DNA from: JAITMY01 sp031553765
GTDB lineage: Bacteria; Bacteroidota; Bacteroidia; Bacteroidales; UBA932
DNA: 64,000 bases
Reading direction: 5' to 3'
Assembly: GCA_031553765.1 (NCBI GenBank)
Contig: JAVBKY010000006.1
Coordinates: forward strand, 124,001 to 188,000
The position numbers and the translations under genes were made by a program. The notes beneath the pieces are model-generated. The model was not told the origin of the DNA. It searched no databases and worked only from the letters and a program-made list of their open reading frames with translations. Of the stretch, positions 24,315 through 32,486 are shown piece by piece (positions within the stretch are counted from its first letter, which is position 1; every line of letters begins with the position of its first letter).

Positions 24315-25217
24315 ATGAGCAAAAAAATAAAACATTGCCTACTCACGTTGCTGCTACTCGGCTCACTCGGTGTTTCAGCACAAAAAGCGAGCGACTTGCG
24401 CATCAACGAGTTTATGGCTATTAACCAAACCAACTACGAGGATGATTTTGGTGAGCGTAGCGCATGGATTGAAATTTTCAACTCCTCCTATGGCACAGTG
24501 GACATTGGGGGATGCTATCTGAGTGACGATCGTGACAACCTCAAAAAATACCAAATACCAAAGGGTGATGTACTTACCTCCATAAAACCTCGCCAACATG
24601 TGGTATTTTGGGCTGATAACAAGCCCACTCACGGTACTTTTCACCTTAACTTCAGGATTGATGACACCCGCTTTTTGGCGCTCACCAGCAGCGATGGGCG
24701 CACCGTTATCGACAGCGTAAGCTACCCCGAACAGCATCCCGACGTGAGCTACGCGCGCACTGAAGACGGCATCGGAGTATGGGAATTTGCCGAACGCACA
24801 ACCCCAAACACCAACAACGAGTTGGTACAACTCGAAGCTGCCAGCCTACGCTTTGCCTCACAAGACCCAAGCGGTATAGTTATGGCATTGACTGCCATGT
24901 CGGTAGTATTTTTAGCGCTGGCTGTCCTTTACCTGATTTTTAAGCAAATTGGCAGGTTTATGTCTGCTCCCAAAAAGGAGGAGGAAAAGCACGTTACTGA
25001 GAAAGTTAGCCAGTCAACAGTGGCACCAGAAGCCAAAAAAGTACATCCCGCCGCGGGTGAGGTTTACGCTGCCATTGCCATTGCCCTGCATGAGTATGAA
25101 AAGGAGATGATTGAAAAAGAATCTAATATTCTCACCATCAATCGAGTTACAAAGGCATACTCGCCTTGGAGTTCAAAAATTTATGGTTTGAGGCAAACGC
25201 CAACTCTAAAAAAGTAA
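24315..25217 (+). CDS. OadG-like gamma/delta subunit with an exported lamin-tail domain
   Basis: This 300-residue protein has a signal peptide (to about residue 22), an Ig-like lamin-tail domain (L-R-I-N-E-F-M-A-I-N, W-I-E-I-F-N-S-S, Y-L-S-D-D, to about 170), one transmembrane helix near 195-215 and a charged cytoplasmic tail ending in K-A-Y-S-P-W-S-S-K-I-Y-G-L-R. The helix plus tail is the OadG/MmdD layout that anchors the decarboxylase assembly to the membrane; the extra domain faces the periplasm. The start has one of the few good Shine-Dalgarno sequences here (AAGGAG, 24306-24311). Position between alpha and biotin carrier supports the role. Confidence 0.85.
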   Translation: MSKKIKHCLLTLLLLGSLGVSAQKASDLRINEFMAINQTNYEDDFGERSAWIEIFNSSYGTVDIGGCYLSDDRDNLKKYQIPKGDVLTSIKPRQHVVFWADNKPTHGTFHLNFRIDDTRFLALTSSDGRTVIDSVSYPEQHPDVSYARTEDGIGVWEFAERTTPNTNNELVQLEAASLRFASQDPSGIVMALTAMSVVFLALAVLYLIFKQIGRFMSAPKKEEEKHVTEKVSQSTVAPEAKKVHPAAGEVYAAIAIALHEYEKEMIEKESNILTINRVTKAYSPWSSKIYGLRQTPTLKK

Positions 25218-25238
25218 AACAGAAAAATCTTCACAATA

Positions 25239-25670
25239 ATGAAAGACTACAAGATTAAAATCAACGGCAACGAGTACAAAGTTGCCATTAAGGAAACCGA
25301 TGGTGACGTGGCCGAAGTAGAGGTAAACGGCACGCACTACCATGTGGAGATTGAGCGTCCGGTGGCACAGGTGAAAACACCTCGCTTGGTACAGGTAGCC
25401 GCAGTTCCTTCGGCCGACTCACATCAAGCTGTGGTTAAGACTGCTGCTCCAGGTTCTGCTTTTGCTGTTAAGTCGCCCCTACCCGGCGTTATTTTAGATG
25501 TACATGTAAAAGAAGGTGATATCGTTACTGTTGGGCAAAAGTTGATCATGCTGGAGGCCATGAAGATGGAAAACAGCATTGAAGCTGACCGTGCCGGAAA
25601 AATAACCGCCATAAAAGTAAAGAAAGGTGACTCGGTACTTGAGGGCGCCGAACTTGTAACTATTTCATAA
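25239..25670 (+). CDS. mmdC: Biotin carboxyl carrier subunit of the decarboxylase
   Basis: This 143-residue protein has an N-terminal beta region and an Ala/Pro-rich linker. Its C-terminal biotinyl domain carries the canonical E-A-M-K-M (about 108-112), whose lysine receives biotin. It carries carboxyl from the alpha subunit to the membrane beta subunit. One base separates its stop from the next start. Confidence 0.93.
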   Translation: MKDYKIKINGNEYKVAIKETDGDVAEVEVNGTHYHVEIERPVAQVKTPRLVQVAAVPSADSHQAVVKTAAPGSAFAVKSPLPGVILDVHVKEGDIVTVGQKLIMLEAMKMENSIEADRAGKITAIKVKKGDSVLEGAELVTIS

Positions 25671-25671
25671 T

Positions 25672-26829
25672 ATGGAAGTAGGATTATTCACCTTTTTAGG
25701 AGAGAATCTGCAGCAGTTTCTATCCTACACAGCCTTTTCGCATATGACTATCGGGCACATTGTAATGATGCTGGTTGGTCTAGTTTTCATTTATCTGGCT
25801 ATCAGGTATGAATTTGAACCTATGCTCCTTATACCCATTGGGTTTGGTATTCTTATAGGTAACATTCCCTTTATGGCCGGCCTGAAAATCGGCATATATG
25901 AAGAGGGCTCCGTCCTAAATATATTGTATTATGGTGTAATTCAAGGAGTATATCCTCCACTAATATTTTTGGGACTTGGCGCCATGACGGATTTTTCTTC
26001 GCTTATATCCAACCCAAAGCTACTTCTAATTGGCGCAGCTGCGCAGCTGGGTATTTTTGGCGCTTACATAATTTCGCTACAGCTAGGTTTTATGCCCAAT
26101 GAGGCTGGCGCAATTGGTATCATCGGTGGTGCCGACGGTCCTACTGCTATATTCTTGTCGTCGCGCTTAGCCCCCCACCTTATGGGTGCTGTAGCCATAT
26201 CTGCTTACTCATACATGGCATTAGTTCCTGTAATACAGCCTCCTATAATGAAGTTGCTTACTACTCGCAAGGAGCGCCTCATTCGTATGAAACCTCCGCG
26301 TGTGGTATCTCATCTTGAAAAGGTATTATTCCCCATTATAGGCATGCTGCTCACCTGCCTTATAGTCCCGTCTGGCTTGCCGCTATTGGGTATGCTATTT
26401 TTTGGTAACCTATTAAAAGAAAGCGGTGTAACCCGGCGTTTGGCAGAAACTGCCCGCGGTCCACTGATTGATATTGTAACCATACTGATTGGGTTAACTG
26501 TAGGTGCTTCAACTCAAGCAACAACATTTTTGACCACCGACTCGATTAAAATCTTCCTATTAGGTGCCGGTTCGTTCATTATTGCCACTTTTGGCGGCGT
26601 TATGTTTGTTAAAATCTTCAACCTGTTTCTTAGAGAGGGTAACAAGATTAATCCACTTATTGGTAACGCGGGAGTTTCGGCTGTTCCTGACTCAGCCCGT
26701 GTTTCTCAGATAGTTGGATTACAATACGACAAAACAAACCACCTGCTTATGCACGCCATGGGACCCAACGTAGCCGGTGTAATTGGTAGTGCTGTCGCTG
26801 CTGGTATTCTTTTGGGATTTTTATCTTAA
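25672..26829 (+). CDS. mmdB: Sodium-translocating decarboxylase beta subunit
   Basis: This 385-residue membrane protein has about 10-11 helices. It has the family block G-G-A-D-G-P-T (the Na+/carboxybiotin Asp region) and a second signature near N-A-G-V-S-A-V-P-D-S-A-R-V. It decarboxylates carboxybiotin and exports Na+, conserving energy from propionate formation. It is the last gene of the operon, with a strong terminator 18 bases on. Confidence 0.94.
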   Translation: MEVGLFTFLGENLQQFLSYTAFSHMTIGHIVMMLVGLVFIYLAIRYEFEPMLLIPIGFGILIGNIPFMAGLKIGIYEEGSVLNILYYGVIQGVYPPLIFLGLGAMTDFSSLISNPKLLLIGAAAQLGIFGAYIISLQLGFMPNEAGAIGIIGGADGPTAIFLSSRLAPHLMGAVAISAYSYMALVPVIQPPIMKLLTTRKERLIRMKPPRVVSHLEKVLFPIIGMLLTCLIVPSGLPLLGMLFFGNLLKESGVTRRLAETARGPLIDIVTILIGLTVGASTQATTFLTTDSIKIFLLGAGSFIIATFGGVMFVKIFNLFLREGNKINPLIGNAGVSAVPDSARVSQIVGLQYDKTNHLLMHAMGPNVAGVIGSAVAAGILLGFLS

Positions 26830-26847
26830 ATGCCTTTATATCTTTAT

Positions 26848-26894
26848 AATTACGAGTTTTTCAGCGAATCATGCTAAAAACTCGTAATTTTTTT
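26848..26894 (+). terminator. Terminator of the decarboxylase operon
   Basis: A perfect 14-base-pair stem AATTACGAGTTTTT/AAAAACTCGTAATT is followed by a T run. Confidence 0.88.
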
Positions 26895-26933
26895 ATACTA
26901 TTGCAATCTAAACATGAATAAATTACAGGTGAA

Positions 26934-27908
26934 ATGAGCCAGATTGATAACAGAAACCAAGATTCGGAAGTTGATATCCTTGACATTATGCGCTTTTGTG
27001 GCCGTTGGATAATAAAAATCGCACTTGCCATATGGAACGCCTTTATCGACTGTATCATCTACCTTATTCGCAAATCGCCATGGCTGACAGCCTTTGTAAT
27101 CATCGGCGTAGCTATATCCGTTACACTATACAAAACTACGCCACGCACCTACGAGTCGTCAGCCATAGTAAGCTCCAACAACCCAGGCGTAAGCTTAGTT
27201 ATTAATAGGTTGGAAAATCTCAACTATCTTTTTGCTCAGCAACGCTATGCTGATGTTGCCGCTCTGTTGAGCATGGACGAATCGAATGTAAAAAAGATAA
27301 AATCTTTAACAGGTTACTATGGTATAGTACATGGCAGCGATGTGGGAACTAACAACCTTCCGGCATACTATGTAAAGCAATACGACGTGAAGGATACCAG
27401 CCTACGAATTTCGCAAAACTACTTTAGGGTAAAAGTTTTAGTGTACAATGAGGATGTATACCCGATTTTAGCCGAGGGGCTGCTTACCTACATTGCCAAC
27501 AATTCCTTTGCGCTGCAAGCTAATATATTACGCAACGAACAAGTAAAGGATGAGCTGGCGAATGTTGATTGTGATATCGCCAATATGCAACAGGTAATGG
27601 CCTCATATAAGGGTGATCGCGTTGTTATGCCATCAGCAGGTGGCAGCTCACAAAAGAGCGAGATAATGCAAATGCAGGAAACACTCTCTCGACTATACGC
27701 ACATAAAAACACGCTAGAGCGACAAAATATTTTATTTACTACCCCTGCCACTATTATCACCGATTTCAGCCAAACATACCGTGCGGTAAATACGCTACTA
27801 AGTTACGCTATTCCTGCAGCAATAGCATCATTTACAATAGGATTACTACTACTCGTTGTATGGGATAACCGCAAGAAATTGGTACAAGTCGTGCGTGAGC
27901 ATAAATAG
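26934..27908 (+). CDS. Wzz-like chain-length-determinant membrane protein
   Basis: This 324-residue protein has one transmembrane helix near 50-68, a periplasmic domain of about 220 residues with a coiled-coil-prone stretch (about 205-270), and a second helix near 290-312 followed by a short basic tail. This is the two-helix plan of Wzz/polysaccharide co-polymerases, which set O-antigen or exopolysaccharide length. The beta-like opening after helix 1 (Y-K-T-T-P-R-T-Y-E-S-S-A) also fits. No glycan genes are nearby, so the target polymer is unknown. Confidence 0.72.
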   Translation: MSQIDNRNQDSEVDILDIMRFCGRWIIKIALAIWNAFIDCIIYLIRKSPWLTAFVIIGVAISVTLYKTTPRTYESSAIVSSNNPGVSLVINRLENLNYLFAQQRYADVAALLSMDESNVKKIKSLTGYYGIVHGSDVGTNNLPAYYVKQYDVKDTSLRISQNYFRVKVLVYNEDVYPILAEGLLTYIANNSFALQANILRNEQVKDELANVDCDIANMQQVMASYKGDRVVMPSAGGSSQKSEIMQMQETLSRLYAHKNTLERQNILFTTPATIITDFSQTYRAVNTLLSYAIPAAIASFTIGLLLLVVWDNRKKLVQVVREHK

Positions 27909-27928
27909 TGATATGATAAGATGAGCGC

Positions 27929-27959
27929 AAGGCGGAAGTATAATCTCCGCCTTTTTTTA
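27929..27959 (+). terminator. Terminator after the Wzz-like gene
   Basis: The stem AAGGCGGA/TCCGCCTT is followed by a run of T, 21 bases past the stop. Confidence 0.88.
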
Positions 27960-27969
27960 TTTGGCAAAG

Positions 27970-28000
27970 GTTGAATTTTGCTTATACATTATTACTTTTG
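27970..28000 (+). promoter_or_regulatory. Promoter of the GH3/serine hydrolase gene
   Basis: GTTG (27970-27973), 19 bases and TACTTTTG (27993-28000); one mismatch in the -33 box. Confidence 0.55.
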
Positions 28001-28023
28001 CATAGTTTTATGCAAATTCAGTT

Positions 28024-31000
28024 TTGAATCTCGCGCAAATACCCCATACTATTTTGAAACGCCTTACCTTTTTTCTTACATTCTGCTTTTTCTTTATTTC
28101 GTCGCCAGCGCAAAAAGCCAACTTTATAGAAGCCATTAATGCTCCCAATCCATGGGCTGACTCAATTTTGGCAAGTATGAATACACGAGAGAAAATAGGT
28201 CAACTGTTTATGCCCGCCGCCTACTCTAACAAAAATGGAGCACACATAGCTGAAATTGCCAACTTGGTGGCAATGCACAAGATTGGCGGTATATGTTTCT
28301 TTCAGGGAGCAGCACAAAAGCAGGCAGAGCTGACCAACTACTATCAAACGCTGGCCTCAGTTCCCCTACTCATAAGTATGGATGCCGAATGGGGAGTGGG
28401 TATGCGCCTGGATAGCGTTAACAACTTTCCGTTTCAAATAACTTTGGGTGCCACCGCTGACGACTCACTGGCATATCGTATGGGCGCAGAAGTGGCACGA
28501 CAGTTTAAGCTGCTAGGCATGCACGTAAACTTTGCTCCCGTGGCCGACGTGAACAGCAACCCGCTAAACCCCGTAATCAACGCTCGTGCTTTTGGCGAGG
28601 ATAAGGAAATGGTGGCGCGCAAGTGTATTGCCTACGCGCGCGGTATGCAGGACAACGGCATACTGGCCTGCGCCAAGCACTTTCCGGGGCACGGCAACAC
28701 AAGCACAGATACACATCACGAAGCAGCTGCGCTGCACATGGACCGCGACACGTTTTATAACGTTGATCTGTATCCATTCCGTAAACTTATTGACAATAAT
28801 ATAGCCGGTGTAATGGTTAGCCACCTGAGCGTTCCAGCAGTGGACACCACCGGCGAAATTGCCAGTTTGTCGCCAAGACTAGCTGATAGTCTTCTTCACA
28901 AGGAGTTAAAATTTAAAGGGCTTACATTCACCGATGGCATGCAAATGAAGGCCGTTACCGAGCACTACAAAAATGCTCAGGCGAACATGCACGCGTTGCT
29001 GGCCGGTAACGACATGCTGGTGTTTCCACTGGATATTGTTGCCAGCATTGACACCATAGAGCAGGCGGTAAAAAACGGTATTTTCCCCATAGAGAAGCTT
29101 AACCAGAAATGCCTGCGCATACTCAAAGCAAAATACTACATGGGGTTGAACAAAAAGAAAAACGTAGAACCATGCAGCTGGAGTGAAGAGTTGAACCCAC
29201 GCAGCGCTCAGATTTTGCGTACGCAAATTATTGAAGACGCGGCTACATTGGTAAAAAACAATAACAACTTTTTGCCACTAAAAGATTTGGATACCCTACG
29301 CATAGCCTATGTGGAGGTAAGTAAAAACAACCAGAATAACGTCTTTTACAATACTGCGCGGCTATACGCCAACGTTGATATGTTTAAGGTTGATCAAACC
29401 CGTCCTTCCACCTACGACTCGTTGGCAATACGCCTGAAAGATTACAATGCACTCATCGTAGGATATTTGGATATCAGCCAGCGTCGCCCCGAGCGCAATT
29501 TTAACATGGACACTACCTTTTGTGCCCACTTACAGCAGTTGGCAGCCCAAAAGCGTACAGTACTGGTACAGTTTGCCAACCCCTATACACTTCAGGCGAT
29601 ACGCACACTTCAATCTTTTGAGAGCGTACTTATTACCTACAACGGCAGCAATGATTACCAAAAAATTGCTGCAGAAGCCATATTCGGTGGCCTACCCCTC
29701 AAAGGAAAAAGTCCGGTAATGGTACCCGAATTGGTAGAATTTGGACAAGGTATTACCACCAAGCAGACACGTCTAAAATACGGTACGCCGGAGGAGTTGG
29801 GTATTAACCCCAAGTGCTTGAACAAAGTGGATACGCTGGTAAAACGCGCCATAGCCATACAAACATTTCCCGGTTGCCAAGTACTGGCAGCATATAAGGG
29901 CGTAGTTTTTTATCAAAAGTCGTTTGGCTACCACACCTACCAAAACGAAACGCCCGTGCGCGATAGTGATTTGTACGACATAGCCTCTATTACCAAAGTT
30001 ACCGCCACCCTACCCGTGGTAATGAAAATGGTAGATAGCAAAGAAATTAACCTCAACGACCAGTTGGGAAAGTATATTACACTTGACTCCGGAAGCAACA
30101 AAAATGCGCTGGTACTACGTGACATACTGCTGCATCAGTCAGGGTTAAAGGCTTGGATACCGGTGCATGTTCATTTTATGCAACCCGTATTTTCCAACCA
30201 GCCACTGCTGAGCGTAACACAAAGTGAAACACACCCGTTTAAGCTGTTTGCCAACACCTACCTTAACAAGTATCACACGTTAGATACCTCCCTTTTTAAA
30301 ACAGAGGCCACGTTTGGTTACCCCTACACTGTTGCCGATGGCATCTACGCTCACACATCAGTTAAGGAAAAAGCCTACCAGCTGATAGATGAAACGGAGC
30401 TGCAGAACAAGAATTATCGCTACAGCGATTTAGGGTTTTACTACATGCAGCGCGTGGTAGAAAGCAAGTCGGGCGTGCAACTCGACACACTGGTAGATAG
30501 CCTTTTTTACAGGAAATTAGGTATGACTAACACCACTTTTTTACCATTGCAAAAATTCAGCAAGGAAAAAATTGTGCCAACCGAGTGGGAGTATCCCTTC
30601 CGCCACCAGCTGATACATGGCTATGTACATGATCATGGGGCAGCCACCATAGGTGGTGTGGCAGGACATGCGGGCGTTTTTTCCACCACTAACGACATGG
30701 CGAAGATAATGCAAATGTACCTCTGGCGCGGCGCGTACGGTGGCACTCAACTGCTCAACTCCGAAACAGTGGATGAGTTTACACGCTGTCAGGGCAAAGC
30801 CAATGGCAACCGTCGTGGCTATGGCTTCGACAAGCCTGAGACCAATCCCCAAAAAGCAAATCCCATGTGCAGCGAAGCCTCACCGGAGAGTTTCGGGCAT
30901 ACGGGTTTTACGGGAACGCTGGTATGGGTAGACCCTCAACGCGACTTGGTTTTTGTGTTCTTATCCAACCGTGTACACCCCGACAACAATAATAACCTAA

Positions 31001-31080
31001 TTACCTCTACCAACATCCGCACCAACGTGCTACGAGAGTTTATTAATGCAGTGGATGAAGCAAAGAAAAAGAAAAACTGA
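28024..31080 (+). CDS. Exported GH3 glycosidase fused to a beta-lactamase-fold serine hydrolase
   Basis: This 1018-residue fusion, exported via an N-terminal signal peptide, starts with a GH3 domain (~40-370) with K-H-F-P-G-H-G (218-224) and nucleophile D304 (F-T-D-G-M), as in NagZ-type beta-N-acetylhexosaminidases. A GH3 C-terminal-like region (~400-590) follows. The class C beta-lactamase/PBP-like domain (~595-1010) has S-I-T-K (655-658), a Y-S-D second element and H-T-G near the end. I infer peptidoglycan-fragment processing in the periplasm. The listed start is a TTG; a TTG at 28054 would give a cleaner signal peptide (K-R-L-T-F-F-L). Confidence 0.88.
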   Translation: MNLAQIPHTILKRLTFFLTFCFFFISSPAQKANFIEAINAPNPWADSILASMNTREKIGQLFMPAAYSNKNGAHIAEIANLVAMHKIGGICFFQGAAQKQAELTNYYQTLASVPLLISMDAEWGVGMRLDSVNNFPFQITLGATADDSLAYRMGAEVARQFKLLGMHVNFAPVADVNSNPLNPVINARAFGEDKEMVARKCIAYARGMQDNGILACAKHFPGHGNTSTDTHHEAAALHMDRDTFYNVDLYPFRKLIDNNIAGVMVSHLSVPAVDTTGEIASLSPRLADSLLHKELKFKGLTFTDGMQMKAVTEHYKNAQANMHALLAGNDMLVFPLDIVASIDTIEQAVKNGIFPIEKLNQKCLRILKAKYYMGLNKKKNVEPCSWSEELNPRSAQILRTQIIEDAATLVKNNNNFLPLKDLDTLRIAYVEVSKNNQNNVFYNTARLYANVDMFKVDQTRPSTYDSLAIRLKDYNALIVGYLDISQRRPERNFNMDTTFCAHLQQLAAQKRTVLVQFANPYTLQAIRTLQSFESVLITYNGSNDYQKIAAEAIFGGLPLKGKSPVMVPELVEFGQGITTKQTRLKYGTPEELGINPKCLNKVDTLVKRAIAIQTFPGCQVLAAYKGVVFYQKSFGYHTYQNETPVRDSDLYDIASITKVTATLPVVMKMVDSKEINLNDQLGKYITLDSGSNKNALVLRDILLHQSGLKAWIPVHVHFMQPVFSNQPLLSVTQSETHPFKLFANTYLNKYHTLDTSLFKTEATFGYPYTVADGIYAHTSVKEKAYQLIDETELQNKNYRYSDLGFYYMQRVVESKSGVQLDTLVDSLFYRKLGMTNTTFLPLQKFSKEKIVPTEWEYPFRHQLIHGYVHDHGAATIGGVAGHAGVFSTTNDMAKIMQMYLWRGAYGGTQLLNSETVDEFTRCQGKANGNRRGYGFDKPETNPQKANPMCSEASPESFGHTGFTGTLVWVDPQRDLVFVFLSNRVHPDNNNNLITSTNIRTNVLREFINAVDEAKKKKN

Positions 31081-31167
31081 TAAAATATTCCGATATCGCC
31101 ATGCGGAATGATAAAGAATAAATGCGCCCACCCGTTCTGCAAAGTAAACAAGCTACCTGCAATAAAA

Positions 31168-31206
31168 AAGAATGTCCCAACAAAATTTGTTGGGACATTC
31201 TTTTTT
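31168..31206 (+). terminator. Terminator before the PreA-like gene
   Basis: A 15-17 base-pair stem AAGAATGTCCCAACA/TGTTGGGACATTCTT with T run ends the fusion-gene transcript. Confidence 0.88.
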
Positions 31207-31221
31207 ATACAATTTGTATAA

Positions 31222-31229
31222 TATCTTTG
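31222..31229 (+). promoter_or_regulatory. -7 box TATCTTTG before the PreA-like gene
   Basis: An exact TAnnTTTG lies 20 bases upstream of the start; the -33 position (TCTT) overlaps the T run of the preceding terminator. Confidence 0.55.
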
Positions 31230-31249
31230 CTGAGAACAAAAACTAACCT

Positions 31250-32410
31250 ATGGCAGATTTGAGCGTTACCTATTGTGGGGTACACTACCCCAACCCGCTG
31301 GTTTTGGCATCAGCCACGCCAAGCAACAACGGAAGAGAAATAGTAAAGGCTTGCATGGCAGGCATTGGCGGCATTATACCAAAAACCATTGGCAACGTAC
31401 CCTCATGGGGTAAGCAACCTACCAATGGGCGCATGCACATAGTGAAGCACAACGGACATGCCATGGGCATGGTTAACATTGAAATGTTTTCAAACAAAAA
31501 GTTGGAGGATTGGCTCACCCGCGATTTGGTTGAAGTGCGTAAAACCGGTGCCACCATGCACCTGAGCGTGCTTGCCATGCCTGAACCTGAGGATACCGCT
31601 AAGCTGATAGAAAAAATTCAAAGCACGGGATTAGCCGATTTGTTCGAACTCAACGTATCGTGTCCCATGCCCAAAGACCGCGTGGGTATCAACATCGGTC
31701 GTGACTTAGAGTTAACCTGCGCACAAATTCGCGCGGCAAAATCAGTAGCCAAGCATCCTGTAACGATAAAAGTAACACCCAACACAGGGCACATGGTGGA
31801 ATTTGCCAAAGCCTGCAAAGAGGCTGGCGTGGACGGCCTAACGGTGAGCAATACGGTAAGCTCTTTTACCGGTGTGGATATTGAAACAGGCATACCCTAC
31901 CTCAAAGGTTATGGCGGCTACTCCGGTCCCGCTATTAAACCTATTGTAATGAAGCACTTGTCGGAAGTGGCGCGCCACACCACCTTACCCATATCCGCCT
32001 CGGGTGGTGCCATGAACTACCGCGACGTGGTTGAGTATATCATGTTGGGCGCCTCAACAGTACAGCTGTGCACCTCGGTAATGTGGTATGGATTTGAAAG
32101 CATAAGCAAGATACTTACCGACCTTAACGCATGGATGGATGCCAAAGGTTATAAATCGTTTGACGAAATACGCGGTATTGCCCTTGATAAAATCAAAACT
32201 GTGGAAGAAATCTCGGATGAACCCTCAACATACTCCGTAGTGGATGAAAGCAAATGTACCAGCTGTGGCAAATGCGAAAAAGTATGCTTTTACGAGGCTA
32301 TAAGCAGCAACACAACCAACACCGCTCGCCAAGTCAACCGTAACCACTGCGACTCATGCGGTTTATGCGTACAAGTGTGCCCAGCTAAGGCTATCAGCAT
32401 GATGTCGTAA
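31250..32410 (+). CDS. Dihydroorotate/dihydropyrimidine dehydrogenase-like protein with two 4Fe-4S clusters
   Basis: This 386-residue protein has an FMN-binding TIM barrel of the dihydroorotate dehydrogenase type (~1-310), with the N-V-S-C-P active-site-loop segment, V-K-V/I-K-V-T-P-N and S-A-S-G-G-A. A ferredoxin domain follows with two Cx2Cx2Cx3C sets: C-T-S-C-G-K-C-E-K-V-C and C-D-S-C-G-L-C-V-Q-V-C. This is the layout of PreA, the catalytic subunit of NAD-dependent dihydropyrimidine dehydrogenase. No preT partner is adjacent, so another electron donor or substrate is possible. Confidence 0.85.
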   Translation: MADLSVTYCGVHYPNPLVLASATPSNNGREIVKACMAGIGGIIPKTIGNVPSWGKQPTNGRMHIVKHNGHAMGMVNIEMFSNKKLEDWLTRDLVEVRKTGATMHLSVLAMPEPEDTAKLIEKIQSTGLADLFELNVSCPMPKDRVGINIGRDLELTCAQIRAAKSVAKHPVTIKVTPNTGHMVEFAKACKEAGVDGLTVSNTVSSFTGVDIETGIPYLKGYGGYSGPAIKPIVMKHLSEVARHTTLPISASGGAMNYRDVVEYIMLGASTVQLCTSVMWYGFESISKILTDLNAWMDAKGYKSFDEIRGIALDKIKTVEEISDEPSTYSVVDESKCTSCGKCEKVCFYEAISSNTTNTARQVNRNHCDSCGLCVQVCPAKAISMMS

Positions 32411-32486
32411 GATGGAAAAAACATATGACTATCCCGAAATCTACCCCTAAATAGCAAATCTCTTGCCTTTAATCTAAAGCATCAAT

